DNA from: Beverwykella pulmonaria | Lineage: Eukaryota; Ascomycota; Dothideomycetes; Pleosporales; Melanommataceae | Length of the DNA: 64,000 nt | Direction: 5' to 3' | NCBI GenBank assembly: GCA_001599595.1 | Contig: BCHH01000008.1 | Location: forward strand, 2,532,650 to 2,596,649 | Shown: one piece after another, positions 32,644 to 44,700 of the stretch | Numbering within the stretch: the first letter of the stretch is position 1 | Layout of the letters: each line of letters begins with the position of its first letter | The notes under the pieces: model-generated | Told to the model about the DNA's origin: nothing | The model's database searches: none | What the model saw: the letters and a program-made list of their open reading frames with translations, nothing else | Position numbers and translations under genes: made by a program

Positions 32644-33081
32644 AGGTTTCGTAAAAATGAGTCTAATATCTGAATTGCCTAATTGCAAGGAGGAAGCTGC
32701 GATATTTTAATACTGTTCGAATCGTTGATGCTAGATTCTATCAATTCGGAGGTCAAATATGAATTTTGTACAAGATTGGAGTGTTTCTGAGGCTATACTA
32801 GCACCTGTTGTGGTCATACGTCTCTTCCGATAGGAGATGTCGATCAAAAGGAAAGGCAGCGTCGAAATAGGAATTTGGTGGCTCGAATGGTCATGATCCC
32901 TGGGTTCGTCTGTGGTCCTGTGGGCTATTCCTCCCGGGCCGCTAGCACAGACCAGGAAATCTTGGCACCGAACTCTTAAAAAAAAGCTGGGGTCTGCCGC
33001 GTTATCAGAACCTTCCCCTCTCCCTTTCTTTCTGCAATCTTTCCTCGCGCTGCCAGCTGGCTAATCCGAGTCCCTAATACT
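32644..33081. other. Intergenic
   Basis: This lies between two plus-strand genes and contains the 3' UTR of the receptor-like gene and the promoter of the Mpp10 gene. Nothing else is seen. Confidence 0.5.
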
Positions 33082-35259
33082 ATGGCGCCTCTCTCATTCT
33101 CACCCGACACATCCATTTCCTCCCATACACTCTCCGCAGGCTCCGCACAGCCGCCGCCAATGGAGCTTCATCCCTCCTCCACAAATCTGCTCTCGAGCCT
33201 TCTGAACACGCCATATGCCTTCCTCCAACCCTCCCCGCAACGAAATGCTTCAATTCTTGCTGCAGCGAAACAATACCTCGACCCTGTCGCCGCAGGCGTG
33301 AGCGCGTCCCAGATACAACGGCAGCAAGAGCTCCGAAGGAAACGGAAGCGCGGAGAGGGATACAATGTCAATATTAATGTCTTGCACCTGAAGAAGCTGC
33401 ATTTGGAGGGCTTTGGCATCAACCAGGTATTCGAGCAGACGAGGAGAATCGTGGATGCCGCGACCGAAGAAATCGAGCTTTCGCTTCCACAGGAAGAAAA
33501 CGAACAATTGACCATCATGGAAAACGAAGACACGGAGGAGGATCTGGAAGGGATGGAAGGAGATCTAAGTGACTCGAGCCTTGGAAGGGAGGGCGTGGAC
33601 TGGGAATACGATGGAAGCGCACCTGAAGACGGAGAATCTTCAGACGAGGAGGGTGCTTCCGAGGATGAGCAAGACGACCGTGAAGACTTAGCAATGGAAG
33701 ATGGAGAGGAGGAGTTTTTTTCTGATGACGTGGCTGAGGATGATGAACCCGCAGAGGAGTATATTCCGGATCCAAACGGACTCAACGATGGCTTTTTCTC
33801 GATCGACACCTTTAACAAGCAATCTGAGTTCATGGAGCAGCTAGATGCACGAGGAGAGCCGCCAGCGAGCGATGATGAGGAGATAGACTGGGATGCTGAC
33901 CCCATGAGTGCTGGAAAGCGTGGTGGTGGCGAAGGCGACTCAGATGATGAATCTGACGAAGGTGGCCCAACCTTTGGCAACGTCGACCTAAACGTGCCCG
34001 AAGGCGGCAGCGAAGATGATGAGCTACTTGAAGATGGCGATATGGACGGGTTAGACGACACGTCCAATGCCAACAACGTCATGTACAAGGATTTTTTTGC
34101 CCCACCGGCGAAAAAGGTCGGAAAGAACAAGAAGAAGCGAGGGCGTCCGAATCCCCACAACTTCCCCTCCGCCACAGATCCCCAAAGCAGCAAGCCGAAA
34201 GACGAGGATATTGAACGCACCATGTCGGCTGTTCACCGCGACCTGTTTGAAGATGATGACGAGGCAGAATCTGATGGGAGCCTCACTGATCTAGATCCAT
34301 CGGACCCAAAAACTCGGCGGTCAACACACGAGCGCAAACAAGCTAAGCTAGCAGAGGAAATTCGGAAACTCGAAGCTCAAAACGTTGCAAAACGCGAGTG
34401 GCAACTGTCCGGCGAAGCACGTGCGGCAGACCGACCTATCAACTCCCTCCTGGAGGAGGACCTGGACTTTGAGAGAGCTGGAAAACCTGTCCCTGTCATC
34501 ACAGCAGAGGTCAGTGAAGAAATCGAGGCTCTCATAAAACGAAGGATTCTAGCCGGCGAATTCGATGAAATCTTGCGACGCCGCCCGGATGATCTTGCCA
34601 CTGGCCCCAAGGTACGGAGAGGACGATTCGAACTTGATGATACTAAGTCTGGCAAAGGTCTCGCTGAGATCTACGAGGAAGAGCATTTGCGCAACATGGA
34701 CCCCAATTTCGTGGATGCGAGAGACGAGAAGTTGAAGAAGGAACACGCGGAGATTGAAGCACTGTGGAAGAGTGTGTCGAGCAAGTTGGACAGTCTAAGC
34801 TCATGGCACTACAAGCCTAAGCCCGCCGCTCCAAACCTAGAGATTCGTGTTGACGCTCCCACCATCGAAATGGAGGATGCGCGACCCACGGCTGGCGGCG
34901 AAGTGGCCGGCGCAAGCATGCTTGCGCCTCAGGAGCTGTACAAACCCGGCGAAGAGAAGAACAATTTGGAGATCGTTACCAAGGGTGGTATGCCCGTGGC
35001 GAGGGAAGAGATGAGCAGAGAGCAGAAGCTGAGGAGGCGCAGGAGAGAAAAGGAGAGAATCAAAAAGTCTGCAACTAATGAAGAGGGGAAGAAGGAGAGT
35101 AGTGGACAGGGGAAGAATAAGTTGGAAAAGAAGCAGTTGATTGGTGATTTGAAGAAGGGTGGTGTCCAGGTCATTGGCAAGAAGGGTCAGATTACGGACG
35201 TCGAGGGTAAGGAGGTCAAGGAAGGGTTGAGGAAGGGGGCGGGGAGCTTCAAACTTTGA
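33082..35259 (+). CDS. mpp10: U3 snoRNP protein Mpp10
   Basis: A single exon encodes 725 residues. Mpp10 is a core scaffold of the small-subunit processome in the nucleolus, required for 18S pre-rRNA cleavage with Imp3 and Imp4. The order fits the family: an N-terminal helical part with HLKKLHLEGFGINQVFEQ, several long Asp/Glu runs (~150-330), DGFFSIDTFNKQSEFME, MYKDFFAPP, then RSTHERKQAKLAEEIRKLE, the conserved LSGEARAADRPINSLLEEDL and EIYEEEHLRNMDPNF, and a Lys/Arg-rich C-terminus. Length is normal for fungal Mpp10. The ~350-codon antisense ORF is a by-product of the acidic repeats. Confidence 0.95.
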   Translation: MAPLSFSPDTSISSHTLSAGSAQPPPMELHPSSTNLLSSLLNTPYAFLQPSPQRNASILAAAKQYLDPVAAGVSASQIQRQQELRRKRKRGEGYNVNINVLHLKKLHLEGFGINQVFEQTRRIVDAATEEIELSLPQEENEQLTIMENEDTEEDLEGMEGDLSDSSLGREGVDWEYDGSAPEDGESSDEEGASEDEQDDREDLAMEDGEEEFFSDDVAEDDEPAEEYIPDPNGLNDGFFSIDTFNKQSEFMEQLDARGEPPASDDEEIDWDADPMSAGKRGGGEGDSDDESDEGGPTFGNVDLNVPEGGSEDDELLEDGDMDGLDDTSNANNVMYKDFFAPPAKKVGKNKKKRGRPNPHNFPSATDPQSSKPKDEDIERTMSAVHRDLFEDDDEAESDGSLTDLDPSDPKTRRSTHERKQAKLAEEIRKLEAQNVAKREWQLSGEARAADRPINSLLEEDLDFERAGKPVPVITAEVSEEIEALIKRRILAGEFDEILRRRPDDLATGPKVRRGRFELDDTKSGKGLAEIYEEEHLRNMDPNFVDARDEKLKKEHAEIEALWKSVSSKLDSLSSWHYKPKPAAPNLEIRVDAPTIEMEDARPTAGGEVAGASMLAPQELYKPGEEKNNLEIVTKGGMPVAREEMSREQKLRRRRREKERIKKSATNEEGKKESSGQGKNKLEKKQLIGDLKKGGVQVIGKKGQITDVEGKEVKEGLRKGAGSFKL

Positions 35260-35580
35260 GGAGACTGTGTCTGGCATTATTTCAAGGCAGAAACTGTGCA
35301 CGACTTTACGACCTTCCTATGTGAAGGTTCACGGTGTTCATATGCTGCATATAGGGCGTTTGCTAGAGCGTTACTTGAATCTGGTTTCGCCCCAATGTCG
35401 ATATAAGTCTATAACATGCGTCTACGCCGGGCAATGCTATGGTATCATCTGCAATCATGACTCGGGACTAATCCAATCCGTCAGCGTCCCCTTGGCCTCT
35501 AACTCGCATCTCTGCTAATGATCCGCACAAGCGGCCGTTGTCCTCTCTTCCATTCACGACGCAACTCTCCTCAGCGCTCA

Positions 35581-36477
35581 TTACGCCTTCTTCGTAATCC
35601 GATATCTACAAACAATTAGCATAAACCTCGTCCGTTCCTACATATCAGCCACTCACAAGAAAATCTTCTCCCTCGAATAAACTCTACGATCCAGATCATC
35701 TTCAACGTCCTCAACATTAAACATCTTCTTCATCTTCTTCATAAAACCTAAATCCGCTCTCCTCCTCCTTTTGAAGCAGAAATAACACACCGTGCTCTCG
35801 CCAATCAGGTCCGTGAGTGTCTTCTGGAGTAAAGGGAAGGCTGGCTCGAAGTACACGCAGTCGGCGGCGAGAATGACGTCTGGGTGCGTTGGGACGGAGG
35901 ATGGGGGTGTGGAGCCCCAGTCATATATTGAGGCGGAGACTTTGGCGGAGAGATTGTTCAGGGCTATGTTTCGGTTCATGAGGGAGTGCATGGGGAGTTG
36001 GTCTGTAATGTGGAGGGTGGTGGTCGTTGTGCAACCTAGTGCTACGGCGAGACTGAAGCGAGGGTGCGATTAGATGCAGCAAGGAGAGGATGAGATGGCT
36101 AGAACGAAATGTTCGGATTGAAGAAGGAGAAACATACCCAACGAGCCCGCCGCCAGAACCGAGTTCAACACTATCAAAAACGTTAGCCACGTGTTTATGA
36201 TGCTGCGTGGGGTCAAGCCGAAGCAGTATATCTACATTGTTTTCCCCGCCAGACTCTCCCTCTGATATCTCAACAAGTATTTGCTCAATACCATTCCCGC
36301 GGGCCACAACATGCCGCCACATCCATTCTTAAGATCTTCATGGAGTTGGAGTGGAGGAGAGAGTAGACCATCGAAGTTGACTGTTGTTATCCCAGCAGTC
36401 TTGATATGAGCGGGAGGAACAAGTTCTTCATTCACGGTTAATATGCTGATGTCGAGAGAGGATTTGGGAGAGTCCAT
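35581..36477 (-). CDS. efm6: Protein-lysine N-methyltransferase Efm6
   Basis: Four exons (36236-36477, 36138-36170, 35657-36052, 35581-35605) encode 231 residues, with introns of 65, 85 and 51 nt and good branch sites (GCTAAC, GCTAAT). It is a METTL21-like class I methyltransferase: CGGMLWPAGMVLSKYLL, then the SAM-binding motif VELGSGGGLVGLAVALGC rebuilt from three exons, HITDQLPMHSLM and DVILAADCVYFEPAFPLL. The last 8 residues (KIFLYRITKKA end) come from a 25-nt exon that matches the family C-terminus. Efm6 methylates a lysine of translation elongation factor eEF1A in yeast. It is divergently transcribed from the ammonium transporter. Confidence 0.88.
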
Positions 36478-36745
36478 GGTGAGAAAAATGGTATGCTATG
36501 GTATTGTGTGGCGGAGGGACGGTGTGATGTGGAAGTTTAAATGGAGCTAGGCTTGATTGGGCGGCAGTGGGGCAAAACGCTCCTGGCATCTTGCCAGTCT
36601 TTCTTCCTGTAACGACGCTTCACTGAACACTACGAATTAAGCACAAATATTCTTTTACAACAATTATTGCAATCAACCAAATGGTATACTGTTCCATGCA
36701 CAATATTGTCTGTAATTGCTGCATTGGTCATCTCATCCCAATTTG

Positions 36746-36756
36746 CTTATCTTATC
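36746..36756 (-). promoter_or_regulatory. Overlapping GATAAG doublet upstream of the ammonium transporter
   Basis: CTTATCTTATC on the plus strand gives two GATAAG sites in tandem on the minus strand, about 280 bp upstream of the transporter start and inside the shared Efm6/transporter promoter. Paired GATA sites are the preferred targets of the AreA/NIT2 nitrogen regulators, which control ammonium permeases in fungi. Binding itself is inferred. Confidence 0.5.
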
Positions 36757-37037
36757 TCTTGCACCAACAACCTCACCTCTCACCTTGTCCCACCAATCTT
36801 GCCTAACTCTAGATAAACTTTCGATGCCAATCAGACGCCAAATGTCTAGGCGCTCCCAGATAGGTTGGAAAGCCGCGGCAGTGGGACGCCTCGTTCCCGC
36901 GCGTGGTACCTGAGCGGATGCCGTCTCGCCATCTTCATCTATCTTTCCTCATCTCTCTAAGTCTCATATCATTGTCAGTTCCCGCTTTAGAAGCCTTTGA
37001 AGCTCTATAGAGCCTTGATCTATCGTGTGTTGGCGTC

Positions 37038-38586
37038 ATGGCCCTCCCTGGAGACGTCCTTAAGGCGTGGGAAGCCTGCGATCGAATTGACACGCTCTTC
37101 GTGCTCGTCTGCTCTGTATTCTGTAAGGCGCAATATCTCCCGTCCCCAGTTCTTCAAACACCTGTAGATATGCTCTTCTTTATATGTCTAATATATAGCT
37201 AGGCTGGGGCATTATCCCTGCCGTAGGAATAGCCTACAGCGGTTACACCACACGCTCCAACGCGCTTGCAGCCGTCATGCCCTCCATCCTCGCCGTGACC
37301 GTATGCTCTATCCAATGGTTCATTATCGGCTATTCATTCGCATACGGCGAGGGGGGACCCGTCATCGGCGACTTCACATATGCTTTCCATAGAGGTGTGC
37401 TTGCAGAACCCGTGGGCACAATTCCGGCAGTCCTGTTCAGCTTCTTCCAGCTCGTGTTCCAAGCCACGGTCTGTGCCATCGCGATGGGTGGGGCTTGTGA
37501 GAGAGGGAGGCTGCTTCCGCTTGTGCCATTCATCTTTGTAAATATGTCCAGTCCGTAGGCAGTTCCTCTGTGCTGATTGATGATAGCTCTGGTCAACTTT
37601 CGTCTACGATCCCCTCGCTCACATGGTTTGGGGTGGCGGATTCCTGGAAGACCTCGGCGTCCTAGATTTTGCTGGTGGAACTCCCGTGCACATCAACTCC
37701 GGAGCAACAGCAACAGCGATGAGTTTCTATCTCTCGTACCCACTCTTCCGCTCACGCAAATCCGCTATCCGGACCCCGTCGCATCTTGTCATTCATCGTC
37801 CTGTGAACTCTATCTGCCAGCTTCTTGCTATGATCAGCATCTGGAGTTCCTGGCTTGCCTTTGACGCAGGAACAGTTCTAGCGTTTAACTTCAAGTCTGT
37901 GATGGCACTTTGTGTTACGAATCTCTGCGCTGCCTCGGGAGCGCTCACTTGGATGTTGTATACGTATGTTGAGACCGGTAAATGGAGCCTGGACAGTTGT
38001 TTCATGGGCGCCATTTCTGGCTTGATTATGATTACACCTGCAGCAGGCTTCATTGACACGCCTACCGCATTTTTCTTCGGTATTCTTGGCGCGCTAGTTT
38101 GTAGACAAGCTTTACGCATCAAGTTCACGGATTTCGCACGGAGGTGGCGATGGGTTGATAATGGAGATACATTCGCAACGCACTGTATTGGAGGTATTCT
38201 AGCTACAATAGCTACCGGCTGTTTTGCAAAAAAGGAGGTCGCGGGCTACGATGGCATAACTGAGATCCCGGGCGGCGTGTTCTTCGACGGGAATGTGCGC
38301 CAGCTGAGCGTGCAAATTGTCGAGGCACTGGTGGGCTTTCTGTGGAGTTTCGTGGGCAGTTATGTTATATATGCGCTGATTGATTGTGTGCCTGGGTTCG
38401 AAGTACTGGCGGAAGACAAGTAAGCGTTTGGGCAGAAGTAGCGGGGAGTGACAGTTTGTGCTAACGCAAGATAGGGACGTCATTGCGGGGTTGGATGCGA
38501 GTCAGATGGATGAAGAAAGACTTTGGATGGAAACGCAGAAGTATTATCCGTTTGCGGACCGCGAGGGGGATGTGCACTTAGACTGA
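37038..38586 (+). CDS. Ammonium transporter of the AMT/MEP family, divergent
   Basis: Exons 37038-37122, 37203-37537, 37587-38419 and 38475-38586 encode 454 residues with about 11 membrane helices. Family landmarks are FCWGIIPAVGIAYSG, QWFIIGYSFAYGEGGP, ACERGRLLPLVPFIF and DPLAHMVWGGGFL with LDFAGGTPVHI, holding the structural Asp and first pore His. The second pore His is in FATHCIGG, where most members have HGxGG. The FNxGS pore segment reads FDAGT, so two pore-lining positions differ, and the loop before it (RSRKSAIRTPSHLV) is unusual. It should be a plasma-membrane ammonium permease or a sensor-like variant; the altered residues make transport activity less certain. Confidence 0.85.
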
Positions 38587-39483
38587 TGTAAGTGTGGTTT
38601 TAGTTGGGCTTGCAGTTGATATGAGATGCTAACTTTCTATTAAAGGTAGCTCTTGTTTTCGGAGACTGCAACTTAAGGTGTAAGTTTGAACAGATCCATC
38701 GTTCGTACGAGTCATGCATCTTTTAAGCTATGGTTGCATCTAAATACAAGCATACAAGCTGCAATGTGAGAGTCATAAATGCAGCGAAGCATTTGAGTCA
38801 AAAAAGGATCAGAGCTTAAACTACTTTACAGTTTATATTTACGTGATGTGTACCGTAACTAACCTATTGACAACCTGAAAAAGGAAATTATGACAAGGCT
38901 TACCCCCTGGATGTTGGCGTTCAGGGCAGATACAAGACCTCGATCTGATTTCAAGGGAAGAAAATTCAACGCGTCGACGTTCCAACGTTCGTATATTTTT
39001 CCTACTTCATTGATCCTTACAGGCTAACCGTATATCTGGTGGTCTCGATATGCAGCCATATGCAGACACCGTTTCGGAGCATAGTATGCATGCTCCGTAC
39101 CAATTTGTGAGTTTCGCGAATAATAACTGCGGATATGGATAGAGTGGACGGGCCAGAATGCGATATGAGCATAGTAGAATGCTCTACGCCACAATTTGCG
39201 ACAACTAGGCTCATTTTCCAGAGTGGTGCAGCCAAGCTCGATGAGTGCGGCGGAGCTTTGCATGCTCTGGAACGAACAATATATGCTTCTTTTAAAATGT
39301 ACGTCATCGAACCCTCACCCGTTGGCTACGACATATGTTTATATATATTACCTATAGCCATAAAACAGAAGCAGTAGATGCCTATTTATGTGGCCAAACG
39401 GTCATGCAATTGGGATATCGGCCAATCCTAATTCTATGAACGCCATATTTTACATATTGGTAACGCAAAGAGGTGTGCAAATA
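38587..39483. other. AT-rich convergent intergenic region
   Basis: About 0.9 kb between convergent genes. No ORF with gene-like features is found. Confidence 0.5.
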
Positions 39484-41128
39484 TCACTCGTTGACGACCC
39501 TCAGCCTTCCATCCGGCCCTGTACCTCTCTCACTTGCCATCGGTCCATCTTTGAGCTTCTTCACGAAGCTTCCCAGTCTCCCACCCCCTGAGCTCCCACT
39601 GCTACCTTCAATCTGCGAGCCAGACACTGGAGGGCCAGAATAAGCTGTTTTAGCATTGGCACCCTGTAAGGTTGGTGGATAGGGAGCTAGGGCCGAAGGA
39701 GTTTGGTGTTGATAGTGGGCTAGTCGTCCAGTCTCGACCTCCGTGCGACCGGCATCGATCGTGGCTTGATTTTTGGCGTGCACGGTCGAATTTGGGTTGG
39801 CGAAACGTTTGTCCACAGTGTTGTTTAGGGTTCCGCGTAGAGCTTCACCAGCGCCCTAGAATTCAATGTAAGTAGAGGTGGGCAAGAGTAGCAGGGAGCT
39901 TCCTTACGTGGAGACCAGCTGCTGCAGTCTTCAGATTTGCCAAGGTCCCTTGTTTCTGTGCAAGATGAGGCTGTTGGGACTGCTGAGTAATATGCCCTGC
40001 CCTAAGGGGAGCTGGGTGTGCATTGTATGGCTGTTGTCCATAGCTAGGTTGTTGAGGTTGGTGGTATGCTGAAGGATTTTGTGCCATATCCCCTGGCTGC
40101 TGTCCTGTAATGTGCTGTGCGGGAACTTGACGAGGAACTCCTGCAGGGGGCGTTCGTGCAGGGTAAGAGAAGTTTGTTCGCGTTGGACTTGTTGGGGTGA
40201 TGGGAGATACCATCGGGTTAGGGTGCTCAACTCCTGGAGAGACAGAATCCAACTCAACCCTGTTTCTCGTATTGTTTTTTGTCGGAATTGGAGGAGAAGG
40301 ATTTTCATGAACGGGGAGCGGGGGACAATTGAGCCCCTGGGGGCTCGTCTGTGAGACGGGAGGAGCGGGAGAAGGTGGACTGGGGCCGGATGTGCTGGTG
40401 ATGTTTGCTTCAGGCGAAGCGCTAGCCTGCTGACCTGTGGGCACTTGAACGGTTGTGGATCCTCCCGGACCAGTTGTTGTAGTGGTTGTAGTGGTTGTAG
40501 TAGTTGTTGTCGTGACGATATTTCCAGTTCTAGCATCTTCGTGTGTTTCTTTGGATATATTCTCCTGGCTCTTCTGGTCCACAAGAGAAGGTACATGGGC
40601 CTCGTGTGTGGTGAGCGGATTTCTCTCTTCTGCCCGCGGAGGATTGGCTCCATGTATAGGTGGGGTGGGAGGAATGAGATTCGTTGTGGGAGCCTGACTC
40701 TGAAGGGTGGTGGGCTCCGGTCGCGGTGGATCTGGTCGATATTGTTCGCTGCTCACAGGCCGATTTGGATTCGAGCCACGCCTCTCAGTGCTCGAGAAAC
40801 TGGGAATACCACTGCTGTTGACATCGGATCGAGAGCTTGCTTCATTGCTGCCGTATGCAGAGTCTTTTGTCGATTCAGTAGCATCGTTCCTGTCCTTGTC
40901 TTTGGAGTGGAACGGGTTGGAGAGACGCCACTTTGTCCTCTTCTCTTTCTCGGGGGAAGAGGTGCTAGTAGGCATGGCGCTGGCCTCGTTGAATTCGCCT
41001 GTGTGTGGTGGAGGCACAGCTGGGGTATCCTCAGAGAGATGGTTCGTGGACGAACGTCGGTCTCGCGCTGGCGACGCTACTGGCCTTCTCCTGACGAGCT
41101 TGTTGCCTTGTCGTGCGGTGTCTTGCAT
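39484..41128 (-). CDS. Disordered conserved fungal protein with a C-terminal GAGEALRG motif
   Basis: Exons 39908-41128 and 39484-39855 (GTAAGG...CTAG, 52-nt intron) encode 530 residues. Most is low-complexity: Ser/Pro/Arg/Asn-rich, with WRLSNPFHSKDKD near residue 70 and an uninterrupted run of 14 threonines near residue 210 coded by ACN repeats. After ~380 it becomes Gln/Pro/Tyr-rich. The only part that looks folded is TAAAGLHGAGEALRGTLNN at the splice junction, followed by VDKRFANPNSTVHAKN, a segment I recognise from unnamed ascomycete proteins. The function is unknown. The start at 41128 (MQDTARQG) is the first ATG of the frame. Confidence 0.72.
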
Positions 41129-41725
41129 GGTATACTGTGAAGAGAGCAAAGAAATGCGGGGTAAGTGTCAATTGCAAAGACACAGCGGAGGGGGAGCGAC
41201 GCAAACCATAAGCAGGTCTCTGGGTGTGATGTCATTCTCCAGAGTCGATGTGGCTGAGATGATGCTGTGGCGTCATGGCATTTATCTGGGCCAATAAGAC
41301 GTGAGTACTATCACCATCATGAGATGGTCACGTGCTAGTGATTTTTAGCCGGAAATGCGGTTTCAAGTGACTGTTAGATATGTTTACGTTGGTTCGTGCT
41401 GAGATTGGTGGATGTTGGAGCCGGCTCAAAGGCAGTTGAATTTCAAAAGGGCACTTTCTGTTCTGAGTTTTGAGCTACAAGCTGTCTGCGACATGAGCTT
41501 CTACATACGTCTGTCTACTCTGTATTATCGTCCATAATTTGACTCTACAGCTTCCCATCATGGTCAATTCTGTCGCGATTCTTTAGCCAAGTCTTGTGAT
41601 GCAAATACGGGCTTTTTGCAGGGGTTCCCTCGGCTACGTCAGCTCCAACCTCAAACTCGACCCCCGCCATAGCGTTGATGAGCCTTTGATCAGGACCATC
41701 TTGGGGAGCCCGTCATCGACTTCAG
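41129..41725. other. Divergent promoter region
   Basis: This lies between the disordered-protein gene (minus) and the multidomain gene (plus). No gene or repeat is recognised. Confidence 0.5.
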
Positions 41726-44700
41726 ATGGCTGAGATTGGGCTCATTGCCTCAGTCATTCAGGTGGCTGGGGCAGGGCTCAAGCTATCCCAAACTCTCTAC
41801 CAGTATGCCGACGCTGTGGCCTCCGCGGACCGACGCATCAAGGACATCGCGAAAGAGGTTCAACTCACTTCCTTTGTCATCGATGAGCTGGGAGACATCT
41901 TCAAGCAGGACCAGACTTCTGCCTTGCTATCCAAGAATGCCCTCAGAACTGCAGATGAGACGGTGAAGGAATGCTCATCAGTATTCACTGAGCTGGACGC
42001 CGCGCTCAAGAAAAGTAAGAAGAATACCTTGGGGCGATTCATGCTGCCGTTTCGGGAGTCGAAGATGGAGCTGCTGAGAAGCCACATTGATAAATTGAAA
42101 AGCACGCTACAATTGTTAATGCAGGTCTTGACGCATGCGCACCAAATCGCTTCTCAGTACGTATAGTGAAGCGTTCTACGTAATGTACTCGGTTTAACAT
42201 CAGCACACAGAAAACTAGACCGTGCGGCTGAAGCCGCCCAGCGCGAGGAAATCAAAGCGTTGCTCCAACTGAAGAAACAGTCCACGGAAAGATACGAGGA
42301 ATCCTTGAGAAAATACAGCTCGAGCAACGACGGTACTGTAGTCAAGTACACCTCCTCCACTTCGATTTCGCCTAGATCGTCTCTAACAGCATCAGCGACG
42401 ATGAAGATGACCTCGATTCGAGTACAGGGCAGGTATCAGCACTCGCTATCCAGTCCAGCATCACCACCGAAAGCCTAGCGACATGCATGCAGCATCTTCG
42501 CAGTCTTCTCCAGGATATCGACACGCTGCAGAAGTCGCTCTCTAGCGATGGCACAGATCCGTCAGAACATCAGCAGAGTCTTATCGGCTCATATTTCCGC
42601 GCCCGAGGCCACCTTGACTCAGTACTCCTCGGAAATCCCAAGCAACTCCAAGGAAGCAAAGTGTCTCTTGTTGAGGCCGAGACCAAGAATGAGATAGAAG
42701 TAACCATTCAAAAGTCTCTCCCAGGATCAACTGTGCAGAGTACTGAGTATCCTTCTTCACATGAGGTAGAAAGACAGACAGTGGAAGAGGAGAAGCGAAT
42801 AATCGAACTCGAACACAAGATTCAAGCGGAAAAGCGAGCCCTTGAGGCTGAGCGTGAACGCGAAGAAGTACGGAAAAGTCCAGGAAAGAAGGATCTTGAG
42901 ATTATCGCCAAATTTGAAGCAGAGAAGCGGGAGGCCGAAATAGAATACAAGATCCAATTTGAAGCAGTGAAGCGGGCGGCCGAATTAGAATACAGGCAAA
43001 GGCACGCAGAAACAATGAAAGGGCTAGAAAGAGATGATCTTCGAAGAAACCGAAGGGAAGAAGTGAGAGCAGAGGAGGAAGCAGCAAAAAGGAGAGCAGA
43101 GGAGGAAGCTGCAGCAAAAAAGAGAGCAGAGGAGGAAGCAGCAAAGAGGAAATACATGCAGGAACAAATGACTAAGAGATTCGCTGAAGAGACTGCAAAA
43201 AAGGCAGCAGAGGAAGCCAAAGCCAGGGCTGATTTGATCAAACAACAGCCTGTACAATTAACAGATGCGATAGGAAGGAAGTTCGCTTTGCCCTTCCATC
43301 TGTGCTCGACCTGGCAGGTAAGGCCCCTTCGCCTTTTCGCTCTGGCGTACCAGATCTAACACCAGATACAGGGCATGCACAATCTTATCTCCCAAGCTTT
43401 TCAACACGTCGACAATTTGAGCACGCTCGTATCTGAAGGTCGATTCGATCTGCTGAATGCGGACGGTGAAATCATACTGCCCTCATATTGGGACTCTGCC
43501 ATTCAACCGGGGTGGTCTGTCACGATGCAAATGTGGCCGCTTTCCAAACCGGTACCATCCCCCCCTATACAGCACCTTTCTGGGAGTCCACTTCCAGTAC
43601 CGCGACTTCCAAGTGGGGTTGTCCGTGTCGAGTCGGGGTCCAGCGAAAAACCTCATCACTCCAGACCGTCCAAAACTCCCAAGCCCAACAAGGACTCTGC
43701 CCGAAAGAAGTCACCTTTAGGATTGTGGATGTCCGGTGCATCTAGAGATAAACTGCGCACAGATGGGAAAAGGCGATACAAATCCTCTTCTAAGAGACAA
43801 CATCTGGGTCTCAATGCCGAGGTTGACGGTGAGAGCCGTGTAATGGTAGACGGAAAGCTATTGCCTCCGACTTCGCTTCCTACAGGCAATAACCCGGAGA
43901 CCTCTGAGACCATTTCGACCTTCAAGTCCTGGGGCACTCCTTTGACCGCAAAGACGGCCGAGGTTCTCGCCATGGGCCACAGAATGGAAGGTCTCAAACA
44001 CACGCTAGATGATTACAAACTGATCATCACGTACTTAGATAATCCCCAGAATTTGGATTCCGACAAAGAGATGCACCTAGAGCCAGACGATCAACCGCTT
44101 CTAATCTTTCAGACACTCTTCAACGAAGGGAAGAGCCCGATGCTTGTATATGAGAGTGATGTGGACACTCAAATCACCGAGATAAGGGGTTCGTTAGAGG
44201 ACAGTAAAGCTGTTGATAAAGCGCTGCGTACTCCAAGAAAAGAACCAGAAGTCATTACAACCTTCAAATCGTGGGGTGTTCCTTTGACCGCAAAGACCTC
44301 TGAGGTCCTTGCCATAGGTCACAAGAGAAAGAATCTCGCAGCCACGCGGGACGACTACGTGCTCATCATCGCATACATGGAGAATCCCGAAGATGTGTGG
44401 AGCTACAAAGAGATAGTCCCTACGCCCACTGACCGCCCCTTACTCTTACTTCAGAATCTATCTGCCGAAGGGAAGAATCCAGTTCTCGTGTATGAGAGAA
44501 GAGAGGGCTCCATGAATACAGAAGCTGAGAATCGCTTCGTGACAAGAGGTAGCAGCCAGAAGTCAGCGCAAGACCCAGCAGCACCACGCAGTCCAAAATC
44601 ACCAGGGTACTCGCCAACAAGCCCTGGGCATTCATATGGGGACGGCGGGGAGATTCGCGTACGACATGCGGTGATGGGCATTACACAGTCCTCGTCCAAC

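Noticed and set aside
33168..34223. 351-codon ORF antisense to Mpp10
   Set aside because: It is Ser/Pro-rich only because the sense strand codes long Asp/Glu runs; it has no domain or introns.
40445..41140. 231-codon Cys/Val-rich plus ORF
   Set aside because: It is antisense to the disordered protein; its Val/Ser/Cys runs mirror the ACN threonine repeat.
42897..43257. Several overlapping Leu/Ser/Phe-rich minus ORFs
   Set aside because: They are antisense shadows of the Ala/Glu/Lys coiled-coil repeats of the multidomain gene.
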